Shown in pieces: positions 1 to 8,336 of a DNA stretch of 64,000 nucleotides. Source of the DNA: an uncultured Clostridia bacterium (GTDB lineage Bacteria; Bacillota; Clostridia; Oscillospirales; Acutalibacteraceae); contig CANRMX010000005.1 of the NCBI GenBank assembly GCA_947631855.1, positions 1 to 64,000 of the forward strand. The letters are read 5' to 3'. The notes below the pieces were generated by a model. The model ran no database searches. It was not told the DNA's origin and worked only from the letters and a program-made list of their open reading frames with translations. The position numbers were made by a program, and so were the translations under genes. How positions within the stretch are numbered: position 1 is the first letter of the stretch; every line of letters begins with the position of its first letter.

Positions 1-95
1 CCACCTTCCCTTCTGTACATTTTTTCATTTTCCCTCTTGACTTCTAATAGTTAGTCTTTTTCTTTCAAGAAAAAGGAGGTTCTTTCAAGAAAAAG

Positions 96-476
96 TCAGT
101 TCCACCAATATTCCGATTCCAGCCCCGCCGGGATGTCCGTGACGTTCTTCTCCCGGCACAGCATCCCTTCGGGCATCAGGCCGGTGTTCAGAAAATCCAC
201 CAGCCACTGCTCCCGCGGCAAATCTTTATAGGTGTAGATGCGCTCATTGGGCTCGCCCGCCACATGGCCCAGATAGTCCCCCAGGTCGGCGGTATCCACG
301 ATGGCACAGAAGGGCACATATTCCCGGCCGCCGTCCAGCAGGATCAGGTACCCGTCCCCCTCTTTTGTCTGGAAGATCTCCCCGCCCTGCTCCCGGCCTC
401 TGCACCCCGCCAGCAGCAGGAGCGCCGCCGCCAGCAGGCAAAGCAATCTACGCGTCTTCATCGGGATCCTCCGCAT
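96..476 (-). CDS. small lipoprotein of unknown function
   Basis: 126 aa ORF with signal peptide and lipobox (LLLLAGC); overlaps the HTH gene upstream. Confidence 0.7.
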   Translation of the reverse strand: MRRIPMKTRRLLCLLAAALLLLAGCRGREQGGEIFQTKEGDGYLILLDGGREYVPFCAIVDTADLGDYLGHVAGEPNERIYTYKDLPREQWLVDFLNTGLMPEGMLCREKNVTDIPAGLESEYWWN

Positions 477-672
477 ATTCCAGCAGGTCGCCGGGCTGGC
501 AGTCCAGCGCCTGGCACAGCTTCACCAGGGTGGAGATGCGCACGGCCCGGGCCTTGCCGGTTTTCAGGGTGGACATATTGGCCGTGGTGATCCCCACCCG
601 CTCGGCCAGCTCGGTGAGGGACATTTTCCGCTTGGCCAGCATCACGTCGATGTTGAAGATGATTTTCCCCAT
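448..672 (-). CDS. small XRE/Cro-C1 family HTH regulator
   Basis: 74 aa, MLAKRKMSLTELAERVGITTANMSTLKTGKARAVRISTLVKLCQALDCQPGDLLEY is a typical HTH_3/YozG-like protein. Confidence 0.9.
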   Translation of the reverse strand: MGKIIFNIDVMLAKRKMSLTELAERVGITTANMSTLKTGKARAVRISTLVKLCQALDCQPGDLLEYAEDPDEDA

Positions 673-682
673 GCTCCACCTC

Positions 683-1171
683 TCAGATCGTCAGGTCGCT
701 CTGCTCCTGCAGCTCGGCGGCCTTGAGCACCAGGTGGGAGAGGGCGGCTGCGGCCACGGTGACGGCCACGCCGGTGAAATCCACAAAGAAGGACAGCAGC
801 ACCGCCCCGGGCGAGCTCCAGTTGACCAGGGTGAGGATCAGGACGCCCAGGAAGAAGTACACCGTGTCGCCCGCCGCCAGTATGGCGATGCGCCGCAGGA
901 GGACGGCGTTTTCCCGGGAAAAGGACCGGTCGCGGCCGATGTTTGCGGCCACCTTCCAGGCGAAGACCAGCCCGGCGTAGACGGCCGGAGCCGTCCCCAG
1001 CAGGAACGCCAGCCACACCCAGAACAGGGTGTTGCCGCCGTTCTGCAGGCCCCAGTCCACCGCCAGCACCCTGCCCAGGGTGGGCAGCACCAGCCCATAG
1101 ACCAGCGCGCCGCAGATTCCCACGCCCGCCACGATGGCCTTGAGCCACCGGGCCAAAGTCGATTGTTTCAT
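683..1171 (-). CDS. DUF2975-like four-TM membrane protein
   Basis: 162 aa, four hydrophobic segments, immediately upstream of the small HTH gene (typical DUF2975-HTH pair). Confidence 0.8.
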   Translation of the reverse strand: MKQSTLARWLKAIVAGVGICGALVYGLVLPTLGRVLAVDWGLQNGGNTLFWVWLAFLLGTAPAVYAGLVFAWKVAANIGRDRSFSRENAVLLRRIAILAAGDTVYFFLGVLILTLVNWSSPGAVLLSFFVDFTGVAVTVAAAALSHLVLKAAELQEQSDLTI

Positions 1172-1294
1172 GTATATCCGCTCCTTTTATCGTTTTTCGA
1201 TAAAAGATTATCACGAATCGGTAAAGCTGTCAAGAGGGAAATGCAAAAAATTTTTTGTGATTTTCGTCCCCGCCAGAAGCCGGATGAAAAAAGA

Positions 1295-1323
1295 TTGAAA
1301 TCTTTCCGCGCCTGTGGTATAAT
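1295..1323 (+). promoter_or_regulatory. sigma70-type promoter TTGAAA-17-TATAAT
   Basis: TTGAAA at 1295-1300, TATAAT at 1318-1323, upstream of ATG 1394. Confidence 0.7.
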
Positions 1324-1393
1324 CACCCTGTATAAGGGAAAGACCGCCATTCAACACCCAAACAAAAACGGGACAAGTAAGGGAGAAGATTTT

Positions 1394-2602
1394 ATGCGTC
1401 AACGCCATCAACGCTTGCTGGCCCTTGTGGGCCTCCTTCTGATTTGCCTGTGGACTTTCGCGGTGCCCGCACTGGCCGAGGAAGACCCGCCCCAGTCCAT
1501 CGCGGAGCCGGACGTCACCGCATCGGTGGGCGACCCGGTGGACGAAAACGGCGGTGAGAACTTCACGCCCGATCCGCCTGTGGAGGAGGAGCCTATCGAT
1601 CCGCCCGTGGATGCACCCACCGAGGAACCTGCCTCCGATCCTTCTTATGAGGAACCGTCTTCTGTGCCGCCCACGGACGAGCCGACTTCTGTACCGCCTA
1701 CGGACGAGCCCACGGATGAGCCTTCTTCACAGCCTCCGACGGAAGAACCCACGGAGGAACCCACCCAAGAGCCCACCGAGACGCCCACGGAAGAACCCAC
1801 CCAATCGCCCGATGACGAGCCGGAACCCGATGACGGGGACGGCGACGGCGATGGAGAAGGCTATGGCGGCGGCTACACCGAGCCCAGTGATGGCGACAAT
1901 TATACCTGGACCGGAGGCTCCACCAACGGCTCCACCGGCAGCACCACGCCGGTGCGCAGACCCACGCAGATCTTGGGCGGCCAGACGTCCAGCAGTTCCC
2001 CTTCTTCCGGCGCCACCAGCAAGCCCGGCACTACCAGCAGCCACAGCAGCAACAATAGCAGCAGCGGCGGCATCATCGGCGGGGTGGAGGCATCTCCCGA
2101 GCCGGAGTACGTCACCTTTGCCCGGCTGAACCTGCGGAGCAGTTCCATGTCCCTGGCCCTGTTCTATGGCGGCGTGGGGTGCGTGGCCCTGGGCGTGGTG
2201 GGCGTAGCCGGCCTGCTGATCGTGATGCTCCGGCGCAGGCATAAAGACCCGCGCGACGAACTGTATGAGGAGATCGTGGAGGCGGAAAACAGCGCCCGGA
2301 TGGCCCAGACCGGAGAGATCCTGGAGGAGGGCGGCGAATACGCGCCCCTGTGGGAGGGCGATTCCCAGGAGCAGGCCGCACAGGGCCCCGCCGTGGAGGA
2401 GATCGCCCGGCGCATCCAGTGGGACGAGGAGCAGGACGCGGAAGCCGATCCCGACGACGAAGACGAGGAGCCGTCCATCTTCCTGAATTCCCTGTGGGAA
2501 ACCCCCAACGATGAGCCGTCCGGCGACAGCGACCGGCCCGTGCGGCACAGGCATCTTTCCATCGATACCGAAGATTTCCCCAACGATTCCCTGAAGCAGT
2601 AA
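1394..2602 (+). CDS. single-pass membrane protein with Pro/Thr/Glu-rich extracellular stalk and acidic cytoplasmic tail
   Basis: 402 aa from MRQRHQRLLALVGLLLICLW signal; degenerate PTDEPT/PTEEPT repeats, Ser/Gly-rich linker, one TM (LFYGGVGCVALGVVGVAGLLIVMLRRR). Confidence 0.75.
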   Translation: MRQRHQRLLALVGLLLICLWTFAVPALAEEDPPQSIAEPDVTASVGDPVDENGGENFTPDPPVEEEPIDPPVDAPTEEPASDPSYEEPSSVPPTDEPTSVPPTDEPTDEPSSQPPTEEPTEEPTQEPTETPTEEPTQSPDDEPEPDDGDGDGDGEGYGGGYTEPSDGDNYTWTGGSTNGSTGSTTPVRRPTQILGGQTSSSSPSSGATSKPGTTSSHSSNNSSSGGIIGGVEASPEPEYVTFARLNLRSSSMSLALFYGGVGCVALGVVGVAGLLIVMLRRRHKDPRDELYEEIVEAENSARMAQTGEILEEGGEYAPLWEGDSQEQAAQGPAVEEIARRIQWDEEQDAEADPDDEDEEPSIFLNSLWETPNDEPSGDSDRPVRHRHLSIDTEDFPNDSLKQ

Positions 2603-2647
2603 ATAAAGGAACTTCCCGTTCCTAGGCGAATGGGCACATGCAAAAAA

Positions 2648-2680
2648 GAATCCCCCACCCATCAGGGCGGGGGATTTTCG
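2648..2680. terminator. hairpin terminator between convergent genes
   Basis: AATCCCCC acccatcaggg CGGGGGATTTT. Confidence 0.75.
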
Positions 2681-2696
2681 TTGTCATTTCGTTCGA

Positions 2697-4364
2697 TCAG
2701 GTTTCGCCCTTATCCTCCAGCAGCAGGCCCTCCACATCGAAGGAGTCGCCGGTATCGGGCCGGTACAGGGTGACGGTGACGGTGTCGCCGGGGGCGTGGC
2801 TGCCCAAGCACTGGGAGATGCCGTTGCGGTCGGTGACGGTCTCCCCATCAATGGCGGTGATGATATCCCCGGGGGCGGCGTCGGTGCCGGTGAAGGCGCT
2901 GATCTCCTCGATCTCAGTGATGAGGAAGCCGCCGGGAACGTCATAGGCCATGCGCATTTCGTCGGTCACATCCATGCCCCGGATGCCCAGGCGGGTGCGG
3001 CCCTCCACATAGCCCTCGGCCATCAGCTGGTCGATGAAGTCCTTGGCGCCGGTGATGGGGATCGCGAAGCCCATGCCCTCATAGTCGTCCCGAACGATCT
3101 TCACCGAATTGATGCCCACCACCTGGCCGTACATATTCACCAGCGGGCCGCCGGAATTGCCGGGATTGATGGCCGCATCGGTCTGGATATAGGTCATGCC
3201 GGTGCCGCTGTATTTGGAGACTTCCCGCCCCAGGCCGGAGATATACCCGCCGGTCATGGAGGCGGAATACCGTTCGCCGCCGGGATTGCCGATGGCGATG
3301 ACCATGTCGCCGATGACAAGGGAATCGGAATCCCCGAAATGGGCCGGGGTGAAATCCATATCCTCGGTCTTGAGGATCGCCAGGTCCGTGGTGCGGTCCA
3401 CGCCCACCACCACGGCCACATACCGCTGGCCGTCATAGGTGATCACGTCCACCCGGGTGTCCCGGGAATCGTTGACCACGTGGGAATTGGTGACGATATA
3501 GCCGTCGCTGGTGGCGATGATCCCCGTGCCGGTGCCTGTGGTCTCGCCAGAATCGGGATCCACGATGACCACGGTGACAGTGGACTGCACCACCTGCTGG
3601 TACACCTGGGCGGCGGAGAGCTCCGGATAGGCGGGCCGGGGCTCGATGGTGATCCCCTCGGTGTTGGGCGTCACGTCGATCTCGGGCAGATTGTCCTCCT
3701 CCGTGGAGGGCGGGATGTCCTCGCCGTCGTAGGGCGCGTAGGGCTCACGGTCGGGCGTGTCGTCCCCGGGCAGATCGGGCTCGTCCGGGATATTCGGCGT
3801 GGGGATGGACGGGACAGAATTGTGGTCGTAGTAGTCGCTCAGCGGCGTGCGCCCCACCGCATCTGTGATGCGCATGGCCAGGAAAACGCCGAAGCCGATG
3901 ATGGCCGCGCCCGCCAGGATGGAGGCGATCCAGATGAACACCTTGGCGCCGGTGGAGAGCTTCTTCTTGGGCGGATAGGCCGGCGGCGCGTAGGGCTGCG
4001 TGGGATAGCCATAATAGGGCGGGTAGTAGGGCGGCGCGGGCTGCTGTGTCGGCTGGGCACCATATCCCTGGGGCGGATAATAGGGTGGCTGGCCCGGCAC
4101 AGGCGGCTGGCCCGACACAGGCGGTTGGGGCTGGGGTGGGATCGCCTGCCCTCCGCCCGTCTGCTCATTGGCGAAGCCCTCCTCGCCCAGCGGGATGTTC
4201 CAGTTGGGGAAGGGGTCCGGGGTGGTTTCCGGGGCTGCCTCCGCCGGTTGATTTTTTTCCGCCGGGCCGCTCGCCGTCTCGGGAATGGGCTCCGTCACGG
4301 GCGCGGATCCCTCCGGCGTTTCGGGCGCTTCCGGCCGGGTGGTTTCAAAATCGTTCTCGTTCAT
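2697..4364 (-). CDS. HtrA/DegP-like S1C serine protease with PDZ domain and Pro/Tyr-rich N-terminus
   Basis: 555 aa; catalytic context IVTNSHVV (His), TDLAIL (Asp), GNSGGPL (Ser); C-terminal PDZ. Confidence 0.93.
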   Translation of the reverse strand: MNENDFETTRPEAPETPEGSAPVTEPIPETASGPAEKNQPAEAAPETTPDPFPNWNIPLGEEGFANEQTGGGQAIPPQPQPPVSGQPPVPGQPPYYPPQGYGAQPTQQPAPPYYPPYYGYPTQPYAPPAYPPKKKLSTGAKVFIWIASILAGAAIIGFGVFLAMRITDAVGRTPLSDYYDHNSVPSIPTPNIPDEPDLPGDDTPDREPYAPYDGEDIPPSTEEDNLPEIDVTPNTEGITIEPRPAYPELSAAQVYQQVVQSTVTVVIVDPDSGETTGTGTGIIATSDGYIVTNSHVVNDSRDTRVDVITYDGQRYVAVVVGVDRTTDLAILKTEDMDFTPAHFGDSDSLVIGDMVIAIGNPGGERYSASMTGGYISGLGREVSKYSGTGMTYIQTDAAINPGNSGGPLVNMYGQVVGINSVKIVRDDYEGMGFAIPITGAKDFIDQLMAEGYVEGRTRLGIRGMDVTDEMRMAYDVPGGFLITEIEEISAFTGTDAAPGDIITAIDGETVTDRNGISQCLGSHAPGDTVTVTLYRPDTGDSFDVEGLLLEDKGET

Positions 4365-5887
4365 CGTTTGTCCTCCTTTGCGTCAGGATCGGTTTTGTTT
4401 TTGGATTTCGGTTCCTTCACCTTGGGCTGGGAAGGCTCCTTCAGCTTGGGGCCCTCCGCAGGCTTGGGGATGTAAAATTCAAACCGGCAGTATTTGCCCA
4501 CCTCCGAGCGCACGGAGATGTCCCCACCGTGGAGCTTCAAGATGGTCTTCACGATATAGAGCCCCAATCCCATGCCGTTCTTGTCCCGGCTGCGGGACTG
4601 GTCGGTCTTGTAGAACCGCTCGAAGATGCGGGGCAGCTCCTCGGGGGAGATGCCCTGGCCGCTGTTCTCGATGACCACCGAGGTGCGGTCGATGCCGTCG
4701 GTGATCTGGATGCGGATATAGCCGCCGGGGTCGGTGAATTTCACGGCGTTTTCCAGCAGGTTATAGACCACCTGGTGCAGCAGGTCCTGATCGCCCCGCA
4801 CGGTCTGGGGCTGCACATCCTCCAGCCCACGCACGTCGATGTGCTTGTCCTCGATGCTCTTTTCAAAGGTGAGCAGCGTGGAGACCACGGTGCCGGTCAG
4901 GTCGAAGTTCACCGGGCTCAGCTGCAATTCGCCGTTGTCGATGCGGGACAGGTCCAGCATGGATTTCACCAGCCGGGAGAGGCGCTTGATCTCGCTGGAG
5001 ACGATCTGCAAATATTTCTCCTGCTCCTCCTTGGGGATGGTGCCGTCCAAAATGCCGTCGATAAAGCCCGCGATGGTGGTCATGGGGGTCTTGAGCTCGT
5101 GGGAGACGTTGGCGATGAAGCTGCGCCGGGCGCCCTCGGAATTGGACAGGGAATTGGCCATGTTGTTGAAGGAGCGGGCCAATTCGCCCAGCTCGTCGTT
5201 GGTGCTCACCGGCACCCGCACGGAGAAATCCCCTGTGCCGAAGCGCCGGGCCGCCGCGGACATCTGCCGCATGGGCCGCACCTGCCGATAGGCGAAATAC
5301 CCCACCAGCAGGAAGGAGAGGGCCAGCGCCGCCGCCGAGGCGATGAGGAAATTCTTGATCACCTCGATGCGGAAGGCCCGGATGCCCGCCGCGCTGGAGG
5401 CCGTGAACACTGCGCCCAGACAGGGGCCGTCCTCTCCGGCGCGGATGGGCACGCCCACGATATAATAGTTCTCCCGGTAGACGCCGCCGAAATCCCCCAT
5501 GCCCTCGTACATCCCCGCGCAGGCGGCGGAGATCATGGGCTGGGGCAGGCAGAGGGATTCCTCAAAATCTTTCCCCCGGAAGTTGCCCAGCAGCACGTTG
5601 CCCGCAGGGTCGGTGATGAACACGTCCCCATCGGAGGCGGCGGAAAAGCTGCGGGTGAAGCTGCGCAGCATCTCCAGCTGCAGCGCCTCGCCGGAGCCGT
5701 CCTCCAGGGAGAGCAGCCTGCCGGAAATGCCCGCGATGGCGGTGGCGTTCTGGGTGAGCTGCGCTTTTTTCTCCGAGCGCCAGTAGCGGGAGAAGAACAC
5801 CGTCATCACGCTGCCCAGGGTGATGAAGCTGAGCAGCACGATGGACATGGTGATGGTGAGATACTTCCTGAAAATACTTTTCTGCAT
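4361..5887 (-). CDS. sensor histidine kinase (HAMP, HisKA, HATPase_c)
   Basis: 508 aa; NVSHELKTPMTTIAGF H-box, NLLENAVKFT, GMGLGLYIVK. Confidence 0.95.
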   Translation of the reverse strand: MQKSIFRKYLTITMSIVLLSFITLGSVMTVFFSRYWRSEKKAQLTQNATAIAGISGRLLSLEDGSGEALQLEMLRSFTRSFSAASDGDVFITDPAGNVLLGNFRGKDFEESLCLPQPMISAACAGMYEGMGDFGGVYRENYYIVGVPIRAGEDGPCLGAVFTASSAAGIRAFRIEVIKNFLIASAAALALSFLLVGYFAYRQVRPMRQMSAAARRFGTGDFSVRVPVSTNDELGELARSFNNMANSLSNSEGARRSFIANVSHELKTPMTTIAGFIDGILDGTIPKEEQEKYLQIVSSEIKRLSRLVKSMLDLSRIDNGELQLSPVNFDLTGTVVSTLLTFEKSIEDKHIDVRGLEDVQPQTVRGDQDLLHQVVYNLLENAVKFTDPGGYIRIQITDGIDRTSVVIENSGQGISPEELPRIFERFYKTDQSRSRDKNGMGLGLYIVKTILKLHGGDISVRSEVGKYCRFEFYIPKPAEGPKLKEPSQPKVKEPKSKNKTDPDAKEDKR

Positions 5888-5905
5888 GATTTTTAGAACC
5901 GCCGG

Positions 5906-6601
5906 TTACTCTTTCACTTCAAACTTATAGCCCACACCCCAAACGGTCTTGAGGGCCCATTTGTCGGAGACGCCCTCCAGCTTTTCCCTGAGGCGCTTCA
6001 CGTGGACATCCACCGTGCGGCTGTCGCCGTAGTAATCGAACCCCCACACCTCGTCCAGCAGCTGGTCCCGGGTGAACACCCGGTTGGGATTGGAGGCCAG
6101 GTGGTAGATCAGCTCCATCTCCTTGGGGGGCGTGTCGATCTGCACGCCGTTCACCTTCAGCTCGTAATTGGTGAGGTTGATGGACAGATTCTCATAGGTG
6201 ACTTCCTTGGTCTCGTTTTTGTGGCCGCCGGCGTTGGCGCTGCGCCGCAGCACGGCGTTGATCCGGGCGATGACTTCTTTCGTCTCGAAGGGCTTCACCA
6301 CATAGTCGTCCGCGCCCAGCTCCAGCCCCAGCACCCGGTCGAAGACTTCTCCCTTGGCGGTGAGCATGATGATGGGGCAGGTGGAGCTTTTGCGGATCTC
6401 CCGGCAGACCTGCCAGCCATCCAGGCCGGGCAGCATGATATCCAGCAGCAGCAGATCGGGCTCGGCCTGCTCGAACAGCTTCAGGGCGGTCTCGCCGTCG
6501 TTGGCGATCACGGTCTCGAAGCCCTCCTTCTCGATATAGAGCCGCAGCAGCTCGCAGATATTGGTGTCGTCATCGACGATCATGATTTTCCCGGTAGCCA
6601 T
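5906..6601 (-). CDS. OmpR/PhoB-family response regulator
   Basis: 231 aa; receiver MIVDDD...LLLDIMLPGLDGW, winged-helix C-terminus RTVDVHVKRLREKL. Confidence 0.95.
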   Translation of the reverse strand: MATGKIMIVDDDTNICELLRLYIEKEGFETVIANDGETALKLFEQAEPDLLLLDIMLPGLDGWQVCREIRKSSTCPIIMLTAKGEVFDRVLGLELGADDYVVKPFETKEVIARINAVLRRSANAGGHKNETKEVTYENLSINLTNYELKVNGVQIDTPPKEMELIYHLASNPNRVFTRDQLLDEVWGFDYYGDSRTVDVHVKRLREKLEGVSDKWALKTVWGVGYKFEVKE

Positions 6602-6712
6602 CTGGCGTCCCCCTTTTCTACATTTTTGTACAGCCTTGCCATGATGATACCTTTTTTCTATGGCAAAAACAAGAAAACTGCGTGAACTTTTTGTGAAGCT
6701 AAAGGCTCTGCC

Positions 6713-7597
6713 TTAGTACCGCAGTCGGATCGCCTGCTTTTCCACCGAGAGCGCGATCTCCGCGCCGCTCTGGGCCCGTTCGCCGTCCAGGGACCAGTCC
6801 ACCGGCTCGTTGAAGGCGAACCTTGCCCCGGCGGTGTGCAGGCAGATCACCCCGTCCTCGTCGTATTTCCCGGTGAGCAGGCAGTGCACGATGCGGTTGA
6901 ATTCGCCGAGGTGCCGGGGATTCTTCACCAGCAGCAGCTCGAAGCGGCCGTCGGAAAAGTCCACCTGCGCGGGGTCCAGATGGATCACGCCGCCCAGGGA
7001 GGTGGAGTTGGTCATGGAGCCGAAGATGAACTCCCCGTCGATGCGCTCCCCTTCGGCGGTTTCCACCCGCAGGGGATAGGGCCGCAGGGTGGGCAGCTCC
7101 TTCACCCCTTCGATGACGTAGGCCAAATGCCCCAACGCGTGCTTGAGATTGGGGTCGGCGCTGTAGGAGGCCCCGGTGAAGGCCCCGAAGGACGCCGTGT
7201 AGATGAACGTCCTGTCGCCGAAGCGGCCCACATCCAAAGGGCGCTGGGGGCTTTGCAGGATGTGCCGGGCAGCCGCCACCGGCTCTTTGGGCAGGTGCAG
7301 GGCGGCGGCGAAATCGTTGGTGGTGCCCGCAGGGATATATCCCAAGGGCACCGTGCAGCCGGTCTCCAGCATCCATCCGGCGGTGTCGCTGAGGGTGCCG
7401 TCGCCGCCGCAGCAGATCAGGCACCCGGTCCCTTCCCGGGCGGCCCGCTGCACGGCGGTCCTGCCCTCCGCGGGCGATTGGGTCTCCACCACCTGCACCG
7501 CGCTGCCGTCCTCCGACAGGAGGGCGCGGATGGCCGGGAGGGCATCGCCCATGTGCTGCCGCCCGGCGTTGGGATTCACAATGACAGTATAGCGCAT
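6713..7597 (-). CDS. diacylglycerol/lipid kinase family protein (YegS/LCB5-like)
   Basis: 294 aa; VIVNPNAGR, CCGGDGTLSDT, GYIPAGTTNDFA. Confidence 0.92.
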   Translation of the reverse strand: MRYTVIVNPNAGRQHMGDALPAIRALLSEDGSAVQVVETQSPAEGRTAVQRAAREGTGCLICCGGDGTLSDTAGWMLETGCTVPLGYIPAGTTNDFAAALHLPKEPVAAARHILQSPQRPLDVGRFGDRTFIYTASFGAFTGASYSADPNLKHALGHLAYVIEGVKELPTLRPYPLRVETAEGERIDGEFIFGSMTNSTSLGGVIHLDPAQVDFSDGRFELLLVKNPRHLGEFNRIVHCLLTGKYDEDGVICLHTAGARFAFNEPVDWSLDGERAQSGAEIALSVEKQAIRLRY

Positions 7598-7632
7598 CCG
7601 ATCACCTTCTTTTTCCGATCCCGGTGGGAAAA

Positions 7633-8079
7633 TCAGTCTGCCCGCCGGGGATTTTGCGCCGCCTCCGGCGCGAACCGGCGTATCGCCGCGTCGTAATCGG
7701 GCAGGGCCTTGCGCAGGCTCACCGGCCGGCCGGAAGCCCCCAGAAAGCAGTGGAAGGTCCTGCCGGTGCAGCGGGTGGCCCCGGTGGCCTTGTCCCGCAC
7801 CGTGTAGGTGAAGGTGATCCGGGTGCCGGTATAGCCCTCGATGGCGGTGTCGATCACCACGGTCTCGCCGAAGCGGGCCATGGTCTTGTAATCGGCCTCC
7901 ACCCGCAGCACCGGGCTCACGATGCCGCTTGCCTCCAGGCTCTCATAGCTGAAGCCGCTCACGTGCATCAGGTGGATGCGGGCCTCCTCGAACCAGCGGA
8001 CATAGTTGGAGTGGTGGACGCAGTCCATGCGGTCGGTTTCGTAGTAGTAGACAGGACGTTCATAGGGGATGGGATTCAT
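7633..8079 (-). CDS. acyl-CoA thioesterase (4-hydroxybenzoyl-CoA thioesterase/YbgC family)
   Basis: YYYETDRMDCVHHSNYVRWFEEAR hotdog motif; start taken at MNPIPYERP. Confidence 0.9.
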   Translation of the reverse strand: MNPIPYERPVYYYETDRMDCVHHSNYVRWFEEARIHLMHVSGFSYESLEASGIVSPVLRVEADYKTMARFGETVVIDTAIEGYTGTRITFTYTVRDKATGATRCTGRTFHCFLGASGRPVSLRKALPDYDAAIRRFAPEAAQNPRRAD

Positions 8080-8336
8080 ACAGGGCCTCCACGCGCCGAA
8101 AGAATACAAAGCCTATTGTATCACATTTTTCTCGAAATGGAAACCCCGGGAAAAGGGAATATTCCTTCCATTCGGCGCATAGAGTTCCAGCAGGGCAGGC
8201 CAGAGGCTGGAAGAATTGCAAAGAATTGTTCACAGTTTTCCTGTTGATTTTCCTGTCGAAAAATGCTATCATGCATCGTGGGAGGAGTTGCGCATTCCTC
8301 CGGCTCAATCTATTTTTTGGCATGGAGATCGATGAG

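Noticed and set aside
365-1393. N-terminal extension of the 745-aa ORF
   Set aside because: Overlaps three supported minus-strand genes; promoter at 1295-1323 and a signal peptide at ATG 1394 indicate the real start
2796-5896. Long plus-strand ORFs opposite htrA and the histidine kinase
   Set aside because: Antisense shadows of well-supported genes, with biased Gly/His/Asp or Arg-rich composition
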